From Glutinoglossum americanum (lineage: Eukaryota > Ascomycota > Geoglossomycetes > Geoglossales > Geoglossaceae), in contig JAGHQL010000046.1 of the NCBI GenBank assembly GCA_020080175.1, positions 62,001 through 126,000 on the forward strand: a DNA stretch of 64,000 nucleotides, in the 5' to 3' direction. Below are positions 12,164-24,653 of this stretch, one piece after another. Below the pieces are notes generated by a model that saw only the letters and a program-made list of their open reading frames with translations, did not search any database and was not told the origin of the DNA. Both the position numbers and the translations under genes were made by a program. Each line of letters opens with the position of its first letter. Position 1 is the stretch's first letter.

Positions 12164-12480
12164 GGTCCCTCCCAAACATATGCGCCGTGATGATATATTG
12201 GTCTTCAAGGGCATACCTAATAGTTATGGGAGTCCCTCCCGAACATATGCACCGTTATGCAATGATGGTCTTCAGGGATATGCCTAATAGTTATAGGAGT
12301 CCCTCCCGAACATATGTACCGTGACACAATGGTGATCTTCAGAGGTGTACCTATGAAAGTCCCCCCTAAACATATACGTCGCGATACAACAATAGTCTTT
12401 GAGGATACGCTCAATCAATAGTTGTGGGAGTCCCTCCTGAACATATGTGCCGTAATATAAGGATGTCAGGGGATACCCCA
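12164..12480. repeat. Tandem array of ~60-71-bp units
   Basis: Five diverged units start with GTCCCTCC.GAACATATG at 12164, 12232, 12299, 12359 and 12430, giving spacings of 68, 67, 60 and 71 bp. Each continues with a GCCGTGA-like segment, a GGTCTTCA-like segment and ATACCTAATAGTTAT. The variable spacing and the substitutions show an old array. Neither strand has a continuous reading frame through all units. Confidence 0.8.
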
Positions 12481-12639
12481 TGGAATGGATGTCCTCCTTA
12501 TTCCTCGTTCCCCTCTTATGTCCTTCCCATTTCCCCTTGTATACTTTCTACACTCTCCCCCTCCCGCTCTTGCACTTGTACTCCTCCCTATTTATTATAC
12601 TCGAGGCTTCTAATCCCCTATTAGCTGCATTTATGGCCT

Positions 12640-13025
12640 AACAGAAGCAGTACTTGAAAGGGGAAAGTACATGATCTTAGGGAAAAAATCTTTGGGAAGG
12701 CCAAATAGCAAGGCAATTTGTTGTGGCCCTAGACTACGGAAACCCTAAGGGTATGGACGGTACCTAAAGACTCCTACTCGACACAAATAACCCATATACT
12801 GGTCCTGCGTCAGGGCCATCGAGGTTATGCTATCATACATCCGAAGCCCCTTTTATTCCCCTACTCGGTCAAGCTCTGACTTAGAGCCATATAAATAGAG
12901 CTCTTCTTTTTCTCACAACCACCTCCATTACTGCATGTTTATCGGGCTCAACTAACAATACTCTCCTCCTTCTAGCCGCCTATATTACTTACCGCATATT
13001 TTCTAAGCTTAACCGAACAGTACGT
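12640..13025. mobile_element. Possible LTR-like fragment (fossil)
   Basis: A TATAAATAG box at ~12889 is followed by a pyrimidine-rich leader and two diverged copies (12917-12962 and 12974-13023) of a CC.CCT..ATTACT...GCAT...AAC.AACA-like segment. That resembles the downstream half of fungal LTRs. No coding part of an element and no clear target duplication were seen, so this is at most an old solo LTR or scrap. Confidence 0.25.
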
Positions 13026-13635
13026 TGGCTTTAGGTTGTATAATCAGAACTTCGTATAGGGCTTCCTGTATGCGTAAGGCATATAGGTTGTGTATCTCAA
13101 AATTCGCAATGGCCAAAGAACTCATCGTTCATTAAATGTGAGTCTCACTCTAGGGTTTCGAAAAGGATCACTCCGCAATACCAGCAGCCTAGCTATGAAT
13201 GAGGCGCTTCGGTGTTCAAAAGATTTTTTGATGGGATGTCGCAAGTTACGAACTTCTGAGCACCAACGGCATAGCTCATGACGTCAGAGCCCACAGCGCC
13301 GAATCGAAAATACCACAGGGGTTCTGTTCTACTTCGGCGATAGGATTTAAAAACGGCTGTTGCAGATTCACACCTTTGCTTATTTCCTCGGAGGTATTAG
13401 GAGATGGAGAAAATTAATAAGCTGGCTTGCCGGTGATCCGCTTTCGATGCAGTTATGTGACTGCGAAAATAATGGATCTAACCCCTACGATATGAAGCCT
13501 ACCCAGCTCGAAAGCTCGTGTATTTAAAGCGTAAGGGGAATCTCACAATCTTAAGGACAAAGCAATTCCAATTGAATTATCTCCACTTACGAAAACAAAG
13601 ACACCACTTCGATTCGCTCTAAACCATCGCCTAGG
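13026..13635. other. Upstream region of the GRE2-like gene
   Basis: No coding exon is supported. The 3' part should hold the promoter and leader of the reductase gene that starts at 13636. Confidence 0.35.
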
Positions 13636-14834
13636 ATGGTTGGAAGAGTTCTGCTCACTGGGGGCAATGGCTTCGTCGGAGCCCACATCCTTGAGCAACT
13701 CCTCGCCAAGGGCTTCCAAGTCCGCAGCGTCGTGCGCTCCCAGGCCAAAGCCGAGCAAGTACACTCGGATCACCCAAACGCAGGTAGCAAACTTGATTTC
13801 TTCATTGTGCCGGACATCACCACAGCTGGGGCCTTCAATGAAGCAGTCAAGTCTACTCCCCCTTTCGACACCATCATCCACACAGCATCTCCCTTCCTGT
13901 ATAGTGCCGCCAATGACAACCTCGACTTCCTCAATCCGGCGTTGCTCGGCACGACTGAGATTCTGAAGTCGACCAAATCCTTTGCGCCAGAGGTGAAGAG
14001 GGTGATTATCACAAGTAGTTTCGCGGCAGTTATAGATGCAAGTGTCCCGGAGGATGCGGGGAAGATATATACTTCAGAAGACTGGAACCCCGTCTCGTGG
14101 GATGAAGCATTGACCCTCGATAAGGCTTGGGCTTACCGCGCAAGTAAGAAGTTCGCAGAGAAAGCAGGTACGAGGCAAATTTTACCCTCTCTTTCTGGCT
14201 TTTAGGAACCTCATGAGTTAACCAAGATCAATTATCTAGCATGGGATTTTCTCAGGAATGAAAAGCCTCACTTTGACCTTGTTACATTCAACCCCCCTAT
14301 GGTTTACGGCCCACTGAGACACAGTGTGTCTAAGATCACAGACCTTAACCAATCGAACGCTCGGATATGGAATCTCTTTATCAATTCTTCTAAGGATGCA
14401 GAGCTGCCACCAAATGGGCTTTACATCTTCGCAGACGTCCGAGTAAGTTCGCAATGACACCTATTGTTTGGCATGCAGCTCTCTTGTATGGGTCCGGACT
14501 CACAAGCTAGTAGGATCTCGCCTACGCCCATGTGCAAGCCGCTTTACTTCCTGAGGCGTCGAACAGACGATTTATCTTTAGCAGAAGTCAGGTCTCGTCA
14601 CAGGAAATCTCCGACATCCTACGGGAAAACCTCCCAGAGCTAGCCGAGCGGACTCCCATTGGCAGGCCTGGCACTAAGTCGTTGCATAAAGGTGCTTATG
14701 ATGCCGATAGCACACTAGTGAAAGACGTGCTTAAGATTAGGTTTAGGAGTGTTGAAAGCACGTTTGTAGATTTGGCGAAACAGCTGCTGGAGTTCGAGAG
14801 GCAAGGACGACATGATAGGAAGGTTGGATATTAG
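13636..14834 (+). CDS. GRE2-like NAD(P)-dependent reductase (extended SDR)
   Basis: There are three exons: 13636-14167, 14240-14442 and 14514-14834, giving 351 residues, the usual length for the yeast Gre2/dihydroflavonol-reductase family. The N-terminus carries the Rossmann glycine motif in LLTGGNGFVGAHILEQLL, then VVRS, an HTASPF segment, TSSFAAV around the catalytic Ser, and AYRASK supplying the YxxxK pair. Further on, FNPPMVYGP and DLAYAHVQA are typical of the family. Members reduce aldehydes and ketones such as methylglyoxal or isovaleraldehyde with NADPH in the cytosol; the substrate here is unknown. Start context is GGATGG. The second intron has a short CTAGTAG acceptor. No clustering with biosynthetic genes is seen. 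Confidence 0.92.
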
Positions 14835-16470
14835 AAAGGTCCACTATTTGCCTTCTCTTTGTAGATTATGCTCGTATGTAGTGTTTTTCGGCCCTATAAA
14901 ATCGGCGCGAAGTTGTCTTATCGGGATTCCATGTTGCATGATTGACATGGATAACTTCCGACATGTGCAAGTAATCTCGGAGCCTTCCCGAAAATAAAAC
15001 TCCACCTATACCTCCTCTCGTTTCGCCCCTAACTCCAGGGCGGTCCCACGGCTTCAACAATTGGCTTGAAGGGACAGCTATTTTCGCCCCTAACAGGCTT
15101 TGGTGACTCCTACCTAGTACCTGTATTTTTGTTGGAAGCATCGCCTCCCATGTTTCCGTCTCGCCTACCCTTGATCCTGGGTCCCACCGTCGTGGAAGAC
15201 AAGGAGTATATCACATGCAAATGTACTAAAAACAAGTACTGTTCATTCCAGTTCACTGCACGCAGCGGGGATATACCATCAGTGGATGGAACTCTTGACG
15301 CTAGGTGATAGAGACTCTATTATCGGTGAGTAACAAGGGAGGCAGTATGTGCCATCGTGCATTCCCCTCAACGGGGTGCTCGACAGGAATGGTGGTTTCC
15401 TCGGACAACCAACCAACAAACTTGCCCTTTGCCTTTTCTTTTTCTGCCAACCCATGGGCTTTGTAATGCCCAACCGTGCCGGGATCTATATTTTGCGGGA
15501 GTGGAATATATAATAGTTATATGATATTCTTTTGCTGATTTGGGGGATGATAAGACCGTGTTTTCATTGGGGAATGCACTTTCCTATGAACAGGAGGGGC
15601 AGTTGCATTGACAATTGAACCGAGCCTGCTTATGCAGGAGATAAACCGTTGCCATGTGCATCGTCGCTCATCGCTAGTACCTCAACGTTTTCGTCGCGAC
15701 TCTGTGTTAAATCGCTGCCCGTTGGAAGGATCCATCAGACTGAAAATTCTCTTGAATCGAGGTCTCGAGGGAAAACGGAATAGGCTAAGGAAAGCAGCCG
15801 AAAGCAACGCGTCCTCGCTGTCGTCGTAATTGCGAAAGGTTGGTTCCGAGGGGATTTGGCATGTGATGTCAGCTAGTGGGGTGTCCCAAGGCCGCGCGCT
15901 CCGCCAGAGGAAAATGTTGCCATGCTATTGCGCCCAATCGTCGGGTTGAGCTTGATGGGGTTTCTTCTCAGCCTGAGCATTCCACTGCGAGAAACAACAA
16001 ATGACCCCCATCCACTCCCCAACCAAGCTCCCTAGCATCCATCTCTTCATATAAAGCAACTACACCGCCCAAGCTCTGCCTAGTAACCAGGCCCCACCTA
16101 AACTTTAGTGGGTCATACGTCCGTCATCCGTGAACTTTGAAATCCGCCTCAGCCAGAAGGTGAGTGAATCCATGGGTGACGCCGCTTCCACATGCTATTC
16201 AGACCGGGTCTATGTAGCTTATCAGTTATGCCGAAGGTCCTAGGGCGAATAAGTAGGCAGGAGCTCCCCCCTTCAACTCCTTCTTCAAGCAAGATCCTGC
16301 CTACACTATACGGTAAACCTTTACCCGCCTTCACACCACCACCATCGTCGTCATTTGTGTATGTCAAATCGTCCCGCGTCTCGCCCTGTGGCATCCTGCT
16401 TGCCCGTTTACGCTTTGCAGGCATAGCTAATCCATATTTACAGGGCCACTCTACATCTCCAAACGATCAT
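14835..16470. other. Non-coding stretch, promoter of the perilipin gene at its right end
   Basis: No gene is supported between the reductase and the perilipin gene. An ATATAAA at 16049-16055 lies about 420 bp before the perilipin start and could be its TATA box if the leader is long or spliced. Several C/T-rich runs follow it. Confidence 0.35.
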
Positions 16471-17163
16471 ATGCCCCACTCCGAAAAACACGGAATGGGC
16501 GAACCAACCATGAATGGAGAGGGCCCTCTTCACTCTCTCTTCCTCTCCGTAAGCACTATCCTTTGACTCGAGGCCAAAGCCTGGATACCCACTACGCCGC
16601 AGCTTCCATCCTTGCTCTATACGCAAGCAAATGCAGTAATGCTAACAAGCGATCCCATCTTATAGCACCTCACCTCATATCCAATGATCAACGACTCCAT
16701 CGAGACGTTCAAGTCCATCCCAATCGGCCAAAAGTCCATCTCGCTCGCTGACCAAGGCTACTGCGCACTCGTTAAACCCGTGCAACCATACTTGAGCAAA
16801 CCATACAACTTCGTACACCCTTACGTTTCCAAGGCCGACTCTCTGGCCGACAGCACGCTCAAGCAGGTCGACTCACGCTTTCCCATCGTCAAAGAACCCA
16901 CAGACAAGATTAAGGATACTGTTAGTGACTATGCTTACTTTCCCCTGCGTATCGCCGGCGATGGTAGAGACTACCTCTTCAAGGTGTACGGCAACGAGTA
17001 CAGGAGGGCTGGTGGGGATAAGGGCGGTCTTGTCGCCAAAGGCAAGGCAGGCGTAACCACAAGTTTGGTTGTCACATCCGAGATATTAGCATGGCTAAGC
17101 TCCTACCTTGGCCAAAAGAAGGAGCAGACGAAGGATGTTGTCAACGAGAAAGTGAATAACTGA
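16471..17163 (+). CDS. cap20: Perilipin-family lipid-droplet protein (CAP20-like)
   Basis: There are two exons: 16471-16548 and 16666-17163, giving 191 residues, as expected for the fungal CAP20/Mpl1 perilipins. The second exon opens HLTSYPMINDSIETFKSIPI followed by GQKSISL, the family hallmark. Next come amphipathic segments (VKPVQPYLSKPYNFVHPYVS, KADSLADSTLKQVDSRFPIV) and a C-terminal helix (VTTSLVVTSEILAWLSSYL). Fungal perilipins coat lipid droplets; in Colletotrichum and Metarhizium they support appressorial turgor (established for the family). The start at 16471 is preferred because it is the first in-frame ATG before the donor; ATGs at codons 9 and 14 are alternatives. Confidence 0.9.
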
Positions 17164-19899
17164 TCGGCCGAGCGAAACAAGTTTGTAAAACGGCACCTAG
17201 GGAAGATGCGAAGTGATTCTGGTGAACAAATATGGAGCGCGAAATGTATGTCTTGATGGGGAATGTAGCTTCTATGGAACTGGAGTTATCGTTCTTTGCG
17301 GAACCTGGAAAAGGAAGAAATGCCCTTGCAAGAAATAAGTTTGATTCTTTTTTTTTTTTGCACAAGCGCGCAGCTACAACGGAAGTTCCATTCCTTGCCC
17401 TTCACATTCCCTCCCTTTTTTCCCCTCGGTTCTAGTCTCTGTTTTTAGGGAGCAAAATAATTTCCTTCATCTTCTCCACCCCCTAGCTTCTTCTAGCTCG
17501 GTATAGATAATCTCCGAGTCATTCCAATGAAAAGTCAAAAATCAAAAATCCCAAACAAAACCAATTGTGTATTCATTCTCGGGGAAAATGTGCCTAGCTT
17601 AGTACATAGGAACACTTCAGTGAAAATTATTTTTTATGTCAAGGGGGGTTACATTGTGGTGGATATCTTACAATTCATCGCTGCAAGTCGGAGACGGAAT
17701 TTTCCTTCCATTATGGGGACGGATATAGAAAGCGCTACTATCCTAGCATTTTTTGTTGCTTTCGTCCTTTTTAGGATGTGATGAAGGGTGTCCCAGGGGA
17801 CAAAATGACTGGAACGCGGAGCAGTTAAGGGGGGGAAAGTATGTACTGCTAGCCCCGCACCGACGTTGATCTGCTCAAAGCCATTCCCTCCGTTAGTCCT
17901 ACAAGAATCCCCTACAAGTCTCCTAACGCGTGATAGCGAGCATCACCCCACAGCTGCAAGGTAAGTCATCGTAAAAGCCCTCATCCCACGAACTGCCTTC
18001 CCGCTGTCCTTTCCAACTGCCCCTGGAATCTCGCCCATTCCTCGTCCCCGATCCTGTTTTGCTCGTTGCCCGCTACCCCCACCTCGCTCAGCTCGCCCTC
18101 CGCCCTAATGCTCCTCAACGCCTCACCTATCGCCGTTGCAGTGGCTTCGTCCCCGGTGACCCAGCTCCATGGCCTCCCGCGTGGTATGAGGCTGTCGGGT
18201 GACGCGGAGGCTTTCATGAGGAAGGTTGCGAGTGTGAGGGCGTTTTCGGGGCCGAGGGTGGCTGGGGGGTGGCGGTGGCGTTGTTATTGCTGCTGTTGGT
18301 GGCGGTGTTCGGGAATGAGGGGGGTAGCTTCCCTTCCACGGGATGAAGCGCGCATGGGGGTTTAGGATGAAGAGGACGTTGCCTGGCAGGGTAAATGGGA
18401 CGTGGTGGACTGAGAAGTGCCAGTGGGCACACGACGGGTCTACATCAGATTGAATGGAGTTTTTAAGAATTGCTGTGGGCATGGTTACCATTGAATGACA
18501 AGCAGGGTCTCTTCTCTTCTCTCTTCTAACCCCTGATAGCCGCAGAGTGCCTTTTTACCTTGCTGTAGGTACCCCCACCGACTTAGGCTAGATGCCTACG
18601 GTGAATTTCTAGCAGATATTAGGCAGTCTTTGGGACCGGTGGGATTTGGCCGATCTAGACAAAGACGGGCGACCAAAGAGGGATGAGTGCGGAAATTATG
18701 GCTTGTTGTAGCTACACAAGGGTTCATGTCGTGTAGCGGTGGTAGACTTATGAGGTGAGCACGACATCTCACCTACGACCAGCGGGACCTAGCGGGACCT
18801 AGCGGGATCGGCACATATTTAAACTAGCCCATTAATTGGATAACTAGCTTCGTACGTACGACATATTCGAAAGTGTTCAAATCTAGGTAGAAAAAAGTGC
18901 AGAAGTGGCGGTGGTATGTGGAATGCGCTCCACCGAATGGATAAGAAAAAAGGAAAAAGGTCAGCAAGGCATGTGATGCCCAAAATACGAGAGGGTTCTT
19001 AAGAGAATGATGAATTCAGCGTAGAGCAAGGATGAGTTGTTAACTTCTATGGTTTGGTTAGAATACGGGGTAATACGAAGGGCTGATATAAACGCTGGCG
19101 GATGGAGGCTTCGCTGCATTTTTGTCCTCGTCGTGAGCCTTGAGGAAGCCTGGGGGGCTCCGCCGTGGGCATTTGCTTAGCCCTATCTTCGACCCTGAAG
19201 TAAGCCCGAATATGTATGCGCATACATAAAACATCCCGCACAGACGTCTGATGGAGAGTGAGATCGCCTGTCGATGATCAGCAAAAATGAAACACCGGGT
19301 CACGACAATCCGGTGCATCGATTTAACAGTGGTGATGGGATGAAGACGAAACGAGATGCTACATCTCTAAAGCTAGACTTGTTTCGGCTGCAGATGCCGA
19401 GGGTTCCGTGCATGATTCTGGGAAGCTTGACTGCGCCCACTCGGCCTGGGAAGTTAATTCGCGCAAGTAGCGCCTTTCGTGATGACGAGGCCAAAAGACA
19501 TCGGGGGTTATGTGTATAGCCACCAGATGGAATCGATGAGCGCCTGATACGGTACTGGCATGGCGATGCTATGCTGATATGGCGTTACATTCACCTCGGC
19601 CAAGGCCAAGACAGAGGGCCTCTTTGGTTCGCTCCAATAATGCCTTGACCTTAGGGAGTTGCATAGCCCGGGTACCCCTGTAATTTATAAACGTGGGGCT
19701 GCACGCCAGCTCTATAAAGGTGTTAGCCCCCAGGCCTTCTCTTTCATCAAACTTAACGTTTCGCGTGCCATCCATCTTCTGCCGTTCCAATCTACTCAAT
19801 CTCTGGCAAGTGCGCTGCGATCACTCATCGCAGTCAACACTTCCTATTCTCAACGTGTCGTCTACGCGAAGCTTTCTTCGACAATCATCGGGTTCAACC
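17164..19899. other. Long stretch with no firm gene
   Basis: The perilipin 3' UTR lies at the left and the stomatin promoter at the right. In between there is a poly-T run at ~17346, a triple AGCGGGACCT-like direct repeat at 18780-18808 and one doubtful minus-strand frame (see 17981-18491). Nothing else can be supported. Confidence 0.4.
17981..18491 (-). other. Doubtful coding region, possibly a small split or broken gene
   Basis: On the minus strand one frame from 18483 begins MPTAILKNSIQSDVDP and has an ordinary protein-like start, then becomes Pro/Thr-rich. A second frame ends at 17981 and reads LGPENALTLATFL, then RGRPWSWVTGDEATATAI, and looks protein-like too. They are in different frames, with a possible GTGCCC...CCCCAG intron or a frame break between. 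I do not recognise the family. Confidence 0.25.
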
Positions 19900-21096
19900 A
19901 TGGACGTAGGAAAGAATGTCACCCCGCCCGAGAGCGCATCTGACAATATTGGATTTCGCCCCAACAATCCAGGCGGTTCAAGAAGGGATAACCCTATCCT
20001 TCGTGTTGAGCGTCCGAGGCGCGAAGATCTGCAGCCCAGCTATGCCCAGACATTCCAAGGTGAAACGGATGCCGGCTCTCACGGGTGGTATGGGAGCATG
20101 AGTGAGTTTTTCCTTTGAAGCACGGCTGATGGCGCGCGGTGGTATGGCGATAATAATTAACTAAAATTGTAACTAGTCAACAATCTTGGGGCGTGCATCG
20201 GGTTCTTAGGTGCAATCCCTTGTTGCGTTGTTTGCCCGAATCCGTACAAGCCCGTCACTCAGGGAAATGTTGGCTTGGTCACCAAGTTCGGTAGATTCTA
20301 CAAGGCTGTCGATCCTGGCTTGGTCAAAGTCAACCCGCTTTCGGAGAGGCTGATTCAGGTTGATGTGAAGATTCAGATTGTTGGTACGTTGCAAACGCCT
20401 TGGATTATGATTTTCAACACAGATAATTGATTCGTTATTCCCACAGAGGTGCCGAAGCAAGTCTGCATGACCAAAGACAACGTTACCCTCCATCTCACAT
20501 CGGTGATATACTATCACATCACATCGCCACACAAGGCTGCGTTTGGCATCACAAATATTCGTCAGGCCCTAGTTGAGCGTACTCAGACTACTCTTCGACA
20601 CGTCATTGGTGCTAGAGTCCTTCAGGATGTCATTGAGCGCCGTGAGGAGATTGCGGCTTCCATCGGCGAGATAATCGAGGATGTGGCTAGCGGATGGGGT
20701 GTTCAGGTTGAGTCTATGCTTATTAAGGATATCATCTTCAGCACCGAACTCCAGGATTCGCTCTCCATGGCCGCTCAGGCAAAACGAATTGGAGAATCTA
20801 AAGTTATTGCTGCTCGCGCGGAAGTCGAGTCTGCGAAATTGATGAGAAAGGCTGCCGATATTCTCTCTAGCGCTCCAGCCATGCAAATTCGGTACCTGGA
20901 GGCGATGCAGGCAATGGCGAAGAGCGCTAATTCGAAGGTCATTTTCTTACCGGCGACAAATCAGACTGTTCAAACTCAGTTGGCCAACCTTGATAATGGT
21001 GAAGGGCCTAGTGGTTCAAACGTAGCTAACGAATACGCACAAGACGATGGGAGCTTCCAGAGAGCTATCAATGCTCACGTTATTGAAAATATATAG
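19900..21096 (+). CDS. Stomatin-like SPFH/band 7 membrane protein
   Basis: There are three exons: 19900-20101, 20177-20383 and 20447-21096, giving 352 residues. Residues 1-~68 are a polar cytosolic tail. A short hydrophobic hairpin follows, with ACIGFLGAIPCCVVCPNPYK, whose cysteines suit palmitoylation. The SPFH core comes next: GNVGLVTKFGRFYK, VDPGLVKVNP, SVIYYHI, RQALVERTQTTLRHVIG, then IIEDVASGWGVQVESMLIKD and the coiled-coil ESKVIAARAEVESAKLMRKA. The end is Asn/Gly-rich. Stomatins oligomerise on the inner face of membranes and organise microdomains. The intron phases (1, 1) and spliced frame join the family sequence without gaps. Confidence 0.95.
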
Positions 21097-21834
21097 GGGA
21101 GGTCACCGGTGACCGCCGTTACTATAACGATATCACGATCTCTTCCGGGGAGGCGGCTTGTCTTGTGTGCGTTCTCCGCTGTATTGTATACTGATAGCTA
21201 AATCGGGGGTATGATAATGGCGGGTGCTGAGGCTCACTTTTCCTTTTGGTACTCTGATTTTCGTGGCGAGATACCCCCGGTTACTCTATCTATGTACCAC
21301 AAAATTGAAAAATTTCCCACTGCTAGCAGACAGTCTATTAGGTCACGGAGTGCGGAGTGCGGAGTTTTAGCCGTAGTGCACAAGCCTCTGAAACACAGAG
21401 AACCTAAATAGAGCAGAGCACATGGTGCACGACATCGCAAATGGCCCCTGTCCCAATGTACACTGTACATCCTCCTTGCATCTGCGCTAGCTGCTATCCT
21501 AGTTACTCCAATCTATTGTACACCTTATGGACGCGAATCCTCCGAGATAAATGCCTTTGCCCTTTCCCTCCTTCCATCAGACCGCGTCAACTATTCAAGT
21601 CCTCGATGCTCTCGGAAGAATTTCGCAGCACCCAAGCCATTCAAGTCTTCCGGAAACGAGCGGGACCACTGTATCCAGCATCTAATGGTTCGATAGGCAT
21701 CGTCCACCCATACCCACCAACCCACAAGCCACCGTCGCTTATACCCGCCGGGTGGCTCTATTATCGAAACGACGCTCAGTCCCGTTCACTGCCATCGACC
21801 TAGTGGTTCCCCGACTCGCAATCCGACCTGCGTG
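21097..21834. other. Intergenic region before the TBC gene
   Basis: No coding exon is seen. It holds the stomatin 3' UTR (with a GGTCACCGGTGACC palindrome at ~21101-21114) and the upstream region of the TBC gene, including three copies of TGCGGAG at ~21349-21365. Confidence 0.4.
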
Positions 21835-24653
21835 ATGAAGCGCAATCCCAAAAAGCAACATGGGTCGTTGCGACTCGCGGAGGCGCTTGTTGACGGTGAT
21901 TTGAAGGTGGTGAGGTACGAGGACACCCAATCGGGAAAGCCACCGATAATTGCATCGGCCGTTCCTCCATCTAAACGACCGGCCACAGACGTTCCAAAGG
22001 AGAAGAACGACGCCGTCAGACCCAAGACATCGCCAGTCTTGCCAACCATGAGCCCCAAAGTGAGCCTGCCGCGTATTGAGTTTCGGCGGGATTCGGGGCT
22101 TGCACCGACAGCAACAACCGTAAGAAATAGTATGGTCACGACGAGTAGTGATGGGAGTAGTGTTACAAGAGTTTCGAGCTTACCCAGGATCACCGTTCAA
22201 GACGAAGGTGGGGATAGTGAGCCCATAAGAGACATATCTGCATTGGATGGCGGTCTGGAGAGTGAGATCGACGAGTCTCCGATGCGCCTGACGACGGCTA
22301 TTCCTTCGGGCGATTTGCTCGATTTCGGCTCACCAGGCGCCTTTATATTTTCCAATAGAGGGAGCTTGGTTCTGTCCGGCAAGAGGCAAGTTTTGGATGG
22401 ACAGCATATGAGACCCGTACGCTCACCACGAGAACCCGTTATATCCACAATATCGAACTCTGGTTCTTTCGGGGGCCGACTGTTATCGACGGATGAGGAT
22501 CTACTTTCTCAGAAGGTCCGACTAATGTACGAGTACGGGGATGCTGACGCTACAAGTATAGGCGGGCGGCTATCAAGTTTAGGCGACAGGGAGTGGGCAA
22601 ATGAAGAAGCTATCTTGGAAGACGACGCAGACGACTCTATAGGGGCTATCGCAAAGGCCGGTCGCAGTGCGAGTGTTGGTGCTCGGCGAGACAGCTGGAG
22701 GATAAGCAGGGCAACATGCAGGAGGGAGAGCATGATCAAGAGGGAGCAGTGGGAGATAGCTGGTGGCATCGAGGATTGGGAAGACGTCAATACGAGAGAT
22801 GTCGATAGGTATGGCTTTATCGTCCCAAGGCCGTCATCGTCCAAGTCGTCGTCGTCCCGCGCCGAAACCCCGATGCCGCCCTTAAAGCGAGTCTCGACGG
22901 CTCTCTTCTTAGCCTCTGAAGCCCCTCGCGGAAAACGCACGCTTCGTCGTGCATCATCAACCATCGGTGCCAGCCGCTCGCCCACCCCTAGTGCTCTGAA
23001 TGGGCGTTCTTCGAGAAGGTCTTTCATTCCTTCAGGCTCGGTGATTTCCCAAACGCCATCTCGAAGCTTTAGTCTTAACCTACCCGAACACCCTTGGCGC
23101 TACGCTACGAACCGTTTACCAGGAAACAAAGGCAGGCGATGGGTAGATGAGGCTGGGGATATGTTGACGTTACCGCCGGGCCTGGCTGGAATCGCCGAGA
23201 AAGAGGAGGGCGCCGAAGCTACACTGGAGATGAAGACACGGGAGTGGAGACGGGCTGACAAGTGGAGAAAGATGGCAAAGTTGGTCAACGAAGGAAAGAA
23301 CGGTCAGGGAATGGTATTTGATTTCGACACAAGGGACCCAAAGGTAGGTCCTCCACCCGCCGTTCCATCGCATAGCTCTTCAGGAAATATCAAAAGCTGC
23401 CAGTACTATGCCTTTTTTTCCCCCTGAATCTCCTCGACTTGGCTTCCCGATCCTTGAGTTGGTTGGGTGGGGACTTGCGACGAACTCTCACGAGTGCTGA
23501 CCTGTCTGTAGCTTATCTCTCGGACGTGGAAAGGGATCCCAGATTGCTGGCGGGCGACTGCTTGGCACTCTTTTCTGACCGCTAGCGCGAAGAGAAGAGG
23601 GGGTTACCCGTCTGATGACGAGATCATTGATAAATTCTATGTAAGTCTCAGATTTCAGTTACGTTAGCTGGTATCTAGCGGCGCAGAGCCCCCATAGCCA
23701 CCCACCTAGATATTAGCGCCTCATCCTTCTTCCAAACGACATGACGACGAAATCGCTAACCTATGGATTTGCAGGAACTACAAGAGCAAAGCTCTGCTGA
23801 CGACGTGCAAATTGATCTTGACGTTCCTAGGACAATTAACTGTCACATAATGTTTCGAAGGAGATATCGCGGGGGGTAATCTTCCGCCAAATCTAGTTTG
23901 TCCTTCCCCTATAGAAAACTGACTGTCGATCCGTCAGGCAACGGCTTCTGTTTCGGGTATTACACGCTCTATCACTCTATTTTCCGGACGTCGGGTATGT
24001 GCAAGGGATGGCGTCTCTGGCTGCTACACTGCTGTGCTACTATGACGAAGATACGACATTCATAATGCTTACCCGATTATGGGAGCTCCGAGGGTTGAAG
24101 CGTTTGTACCAGTCTGGCTTCGAAGGTTTGATGCAGGGTCTCGAGGAGTTTGAGCAGAAATGGCTTGCTGGAGGAGATGTATACCAGAAGTTGGTGAGTC
24201 GCTCATCCATTGGCCCCCCCCCCTCCCCCCCTCTCCCCTCTCCCCCCTTAGATCACTTACTCCCTCCTTGGTAACGGTCACCTAATCTTCCTTCCCCTTT
24301 CGTAGAGCGAACTTGGAATCGGTCCAACGGCGTATGGGACCAGATGGTACCTTACCTTGTTCAACTACTCCATTCCGTTTCCGGCTCAGCTGCGCGTCTG
24401 GGACGTCTTTATGTTGCTGGGAGACCCCAATCCGACAGTGGCAGGACAGGCAGCCGACAACACCGGGTTCTCGGGGGGCCTCGATGTGCTACACGCGACA
24501 TCCGCAGCCCTGGTCGACGGTATGCGAGAAATACTGCTAGACTCGGATTTCGAGAACGGGATGAAGGTCCTGACAAGCTGGATCCCCATCAAGGACGAGG
24601 AGCTGTTGATGAAGGTGGCGAAAGCGGAATGGCGACAGAATGCTCGACGATAA
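21835..24653 (+). CDS. TBC-domain Rab GTPase-activating protein
   Basis: There are five exons: 21835-23343, 23512-23640, 23775-23875, 23938-24193 and 24306-24653, giving 780 residues. Residues 1-~490 are Ser/Arg-rich and disordered. The TBC domain runs from ~500 to ~760: ISRTWKGIPDCWRATAWHSF, then the arginine-finger motif IDLDVPRTI, FRRRYRGGQRLLFRVLHALS, the glutamine finger YVQGM, and YGTRWYLTLFNYSIPFPAQL. Both catalytic fingers are present, so GTP hydrolysis on a Rab should be active; the target Rab is unknown. The frame continues upstream of ATG 21835 only through a GTG. Intron 4 contains a C-rich run. Three TACCCCTTGC-like repeats follow the stop at ~24728-24760. Confidence 0.92.
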
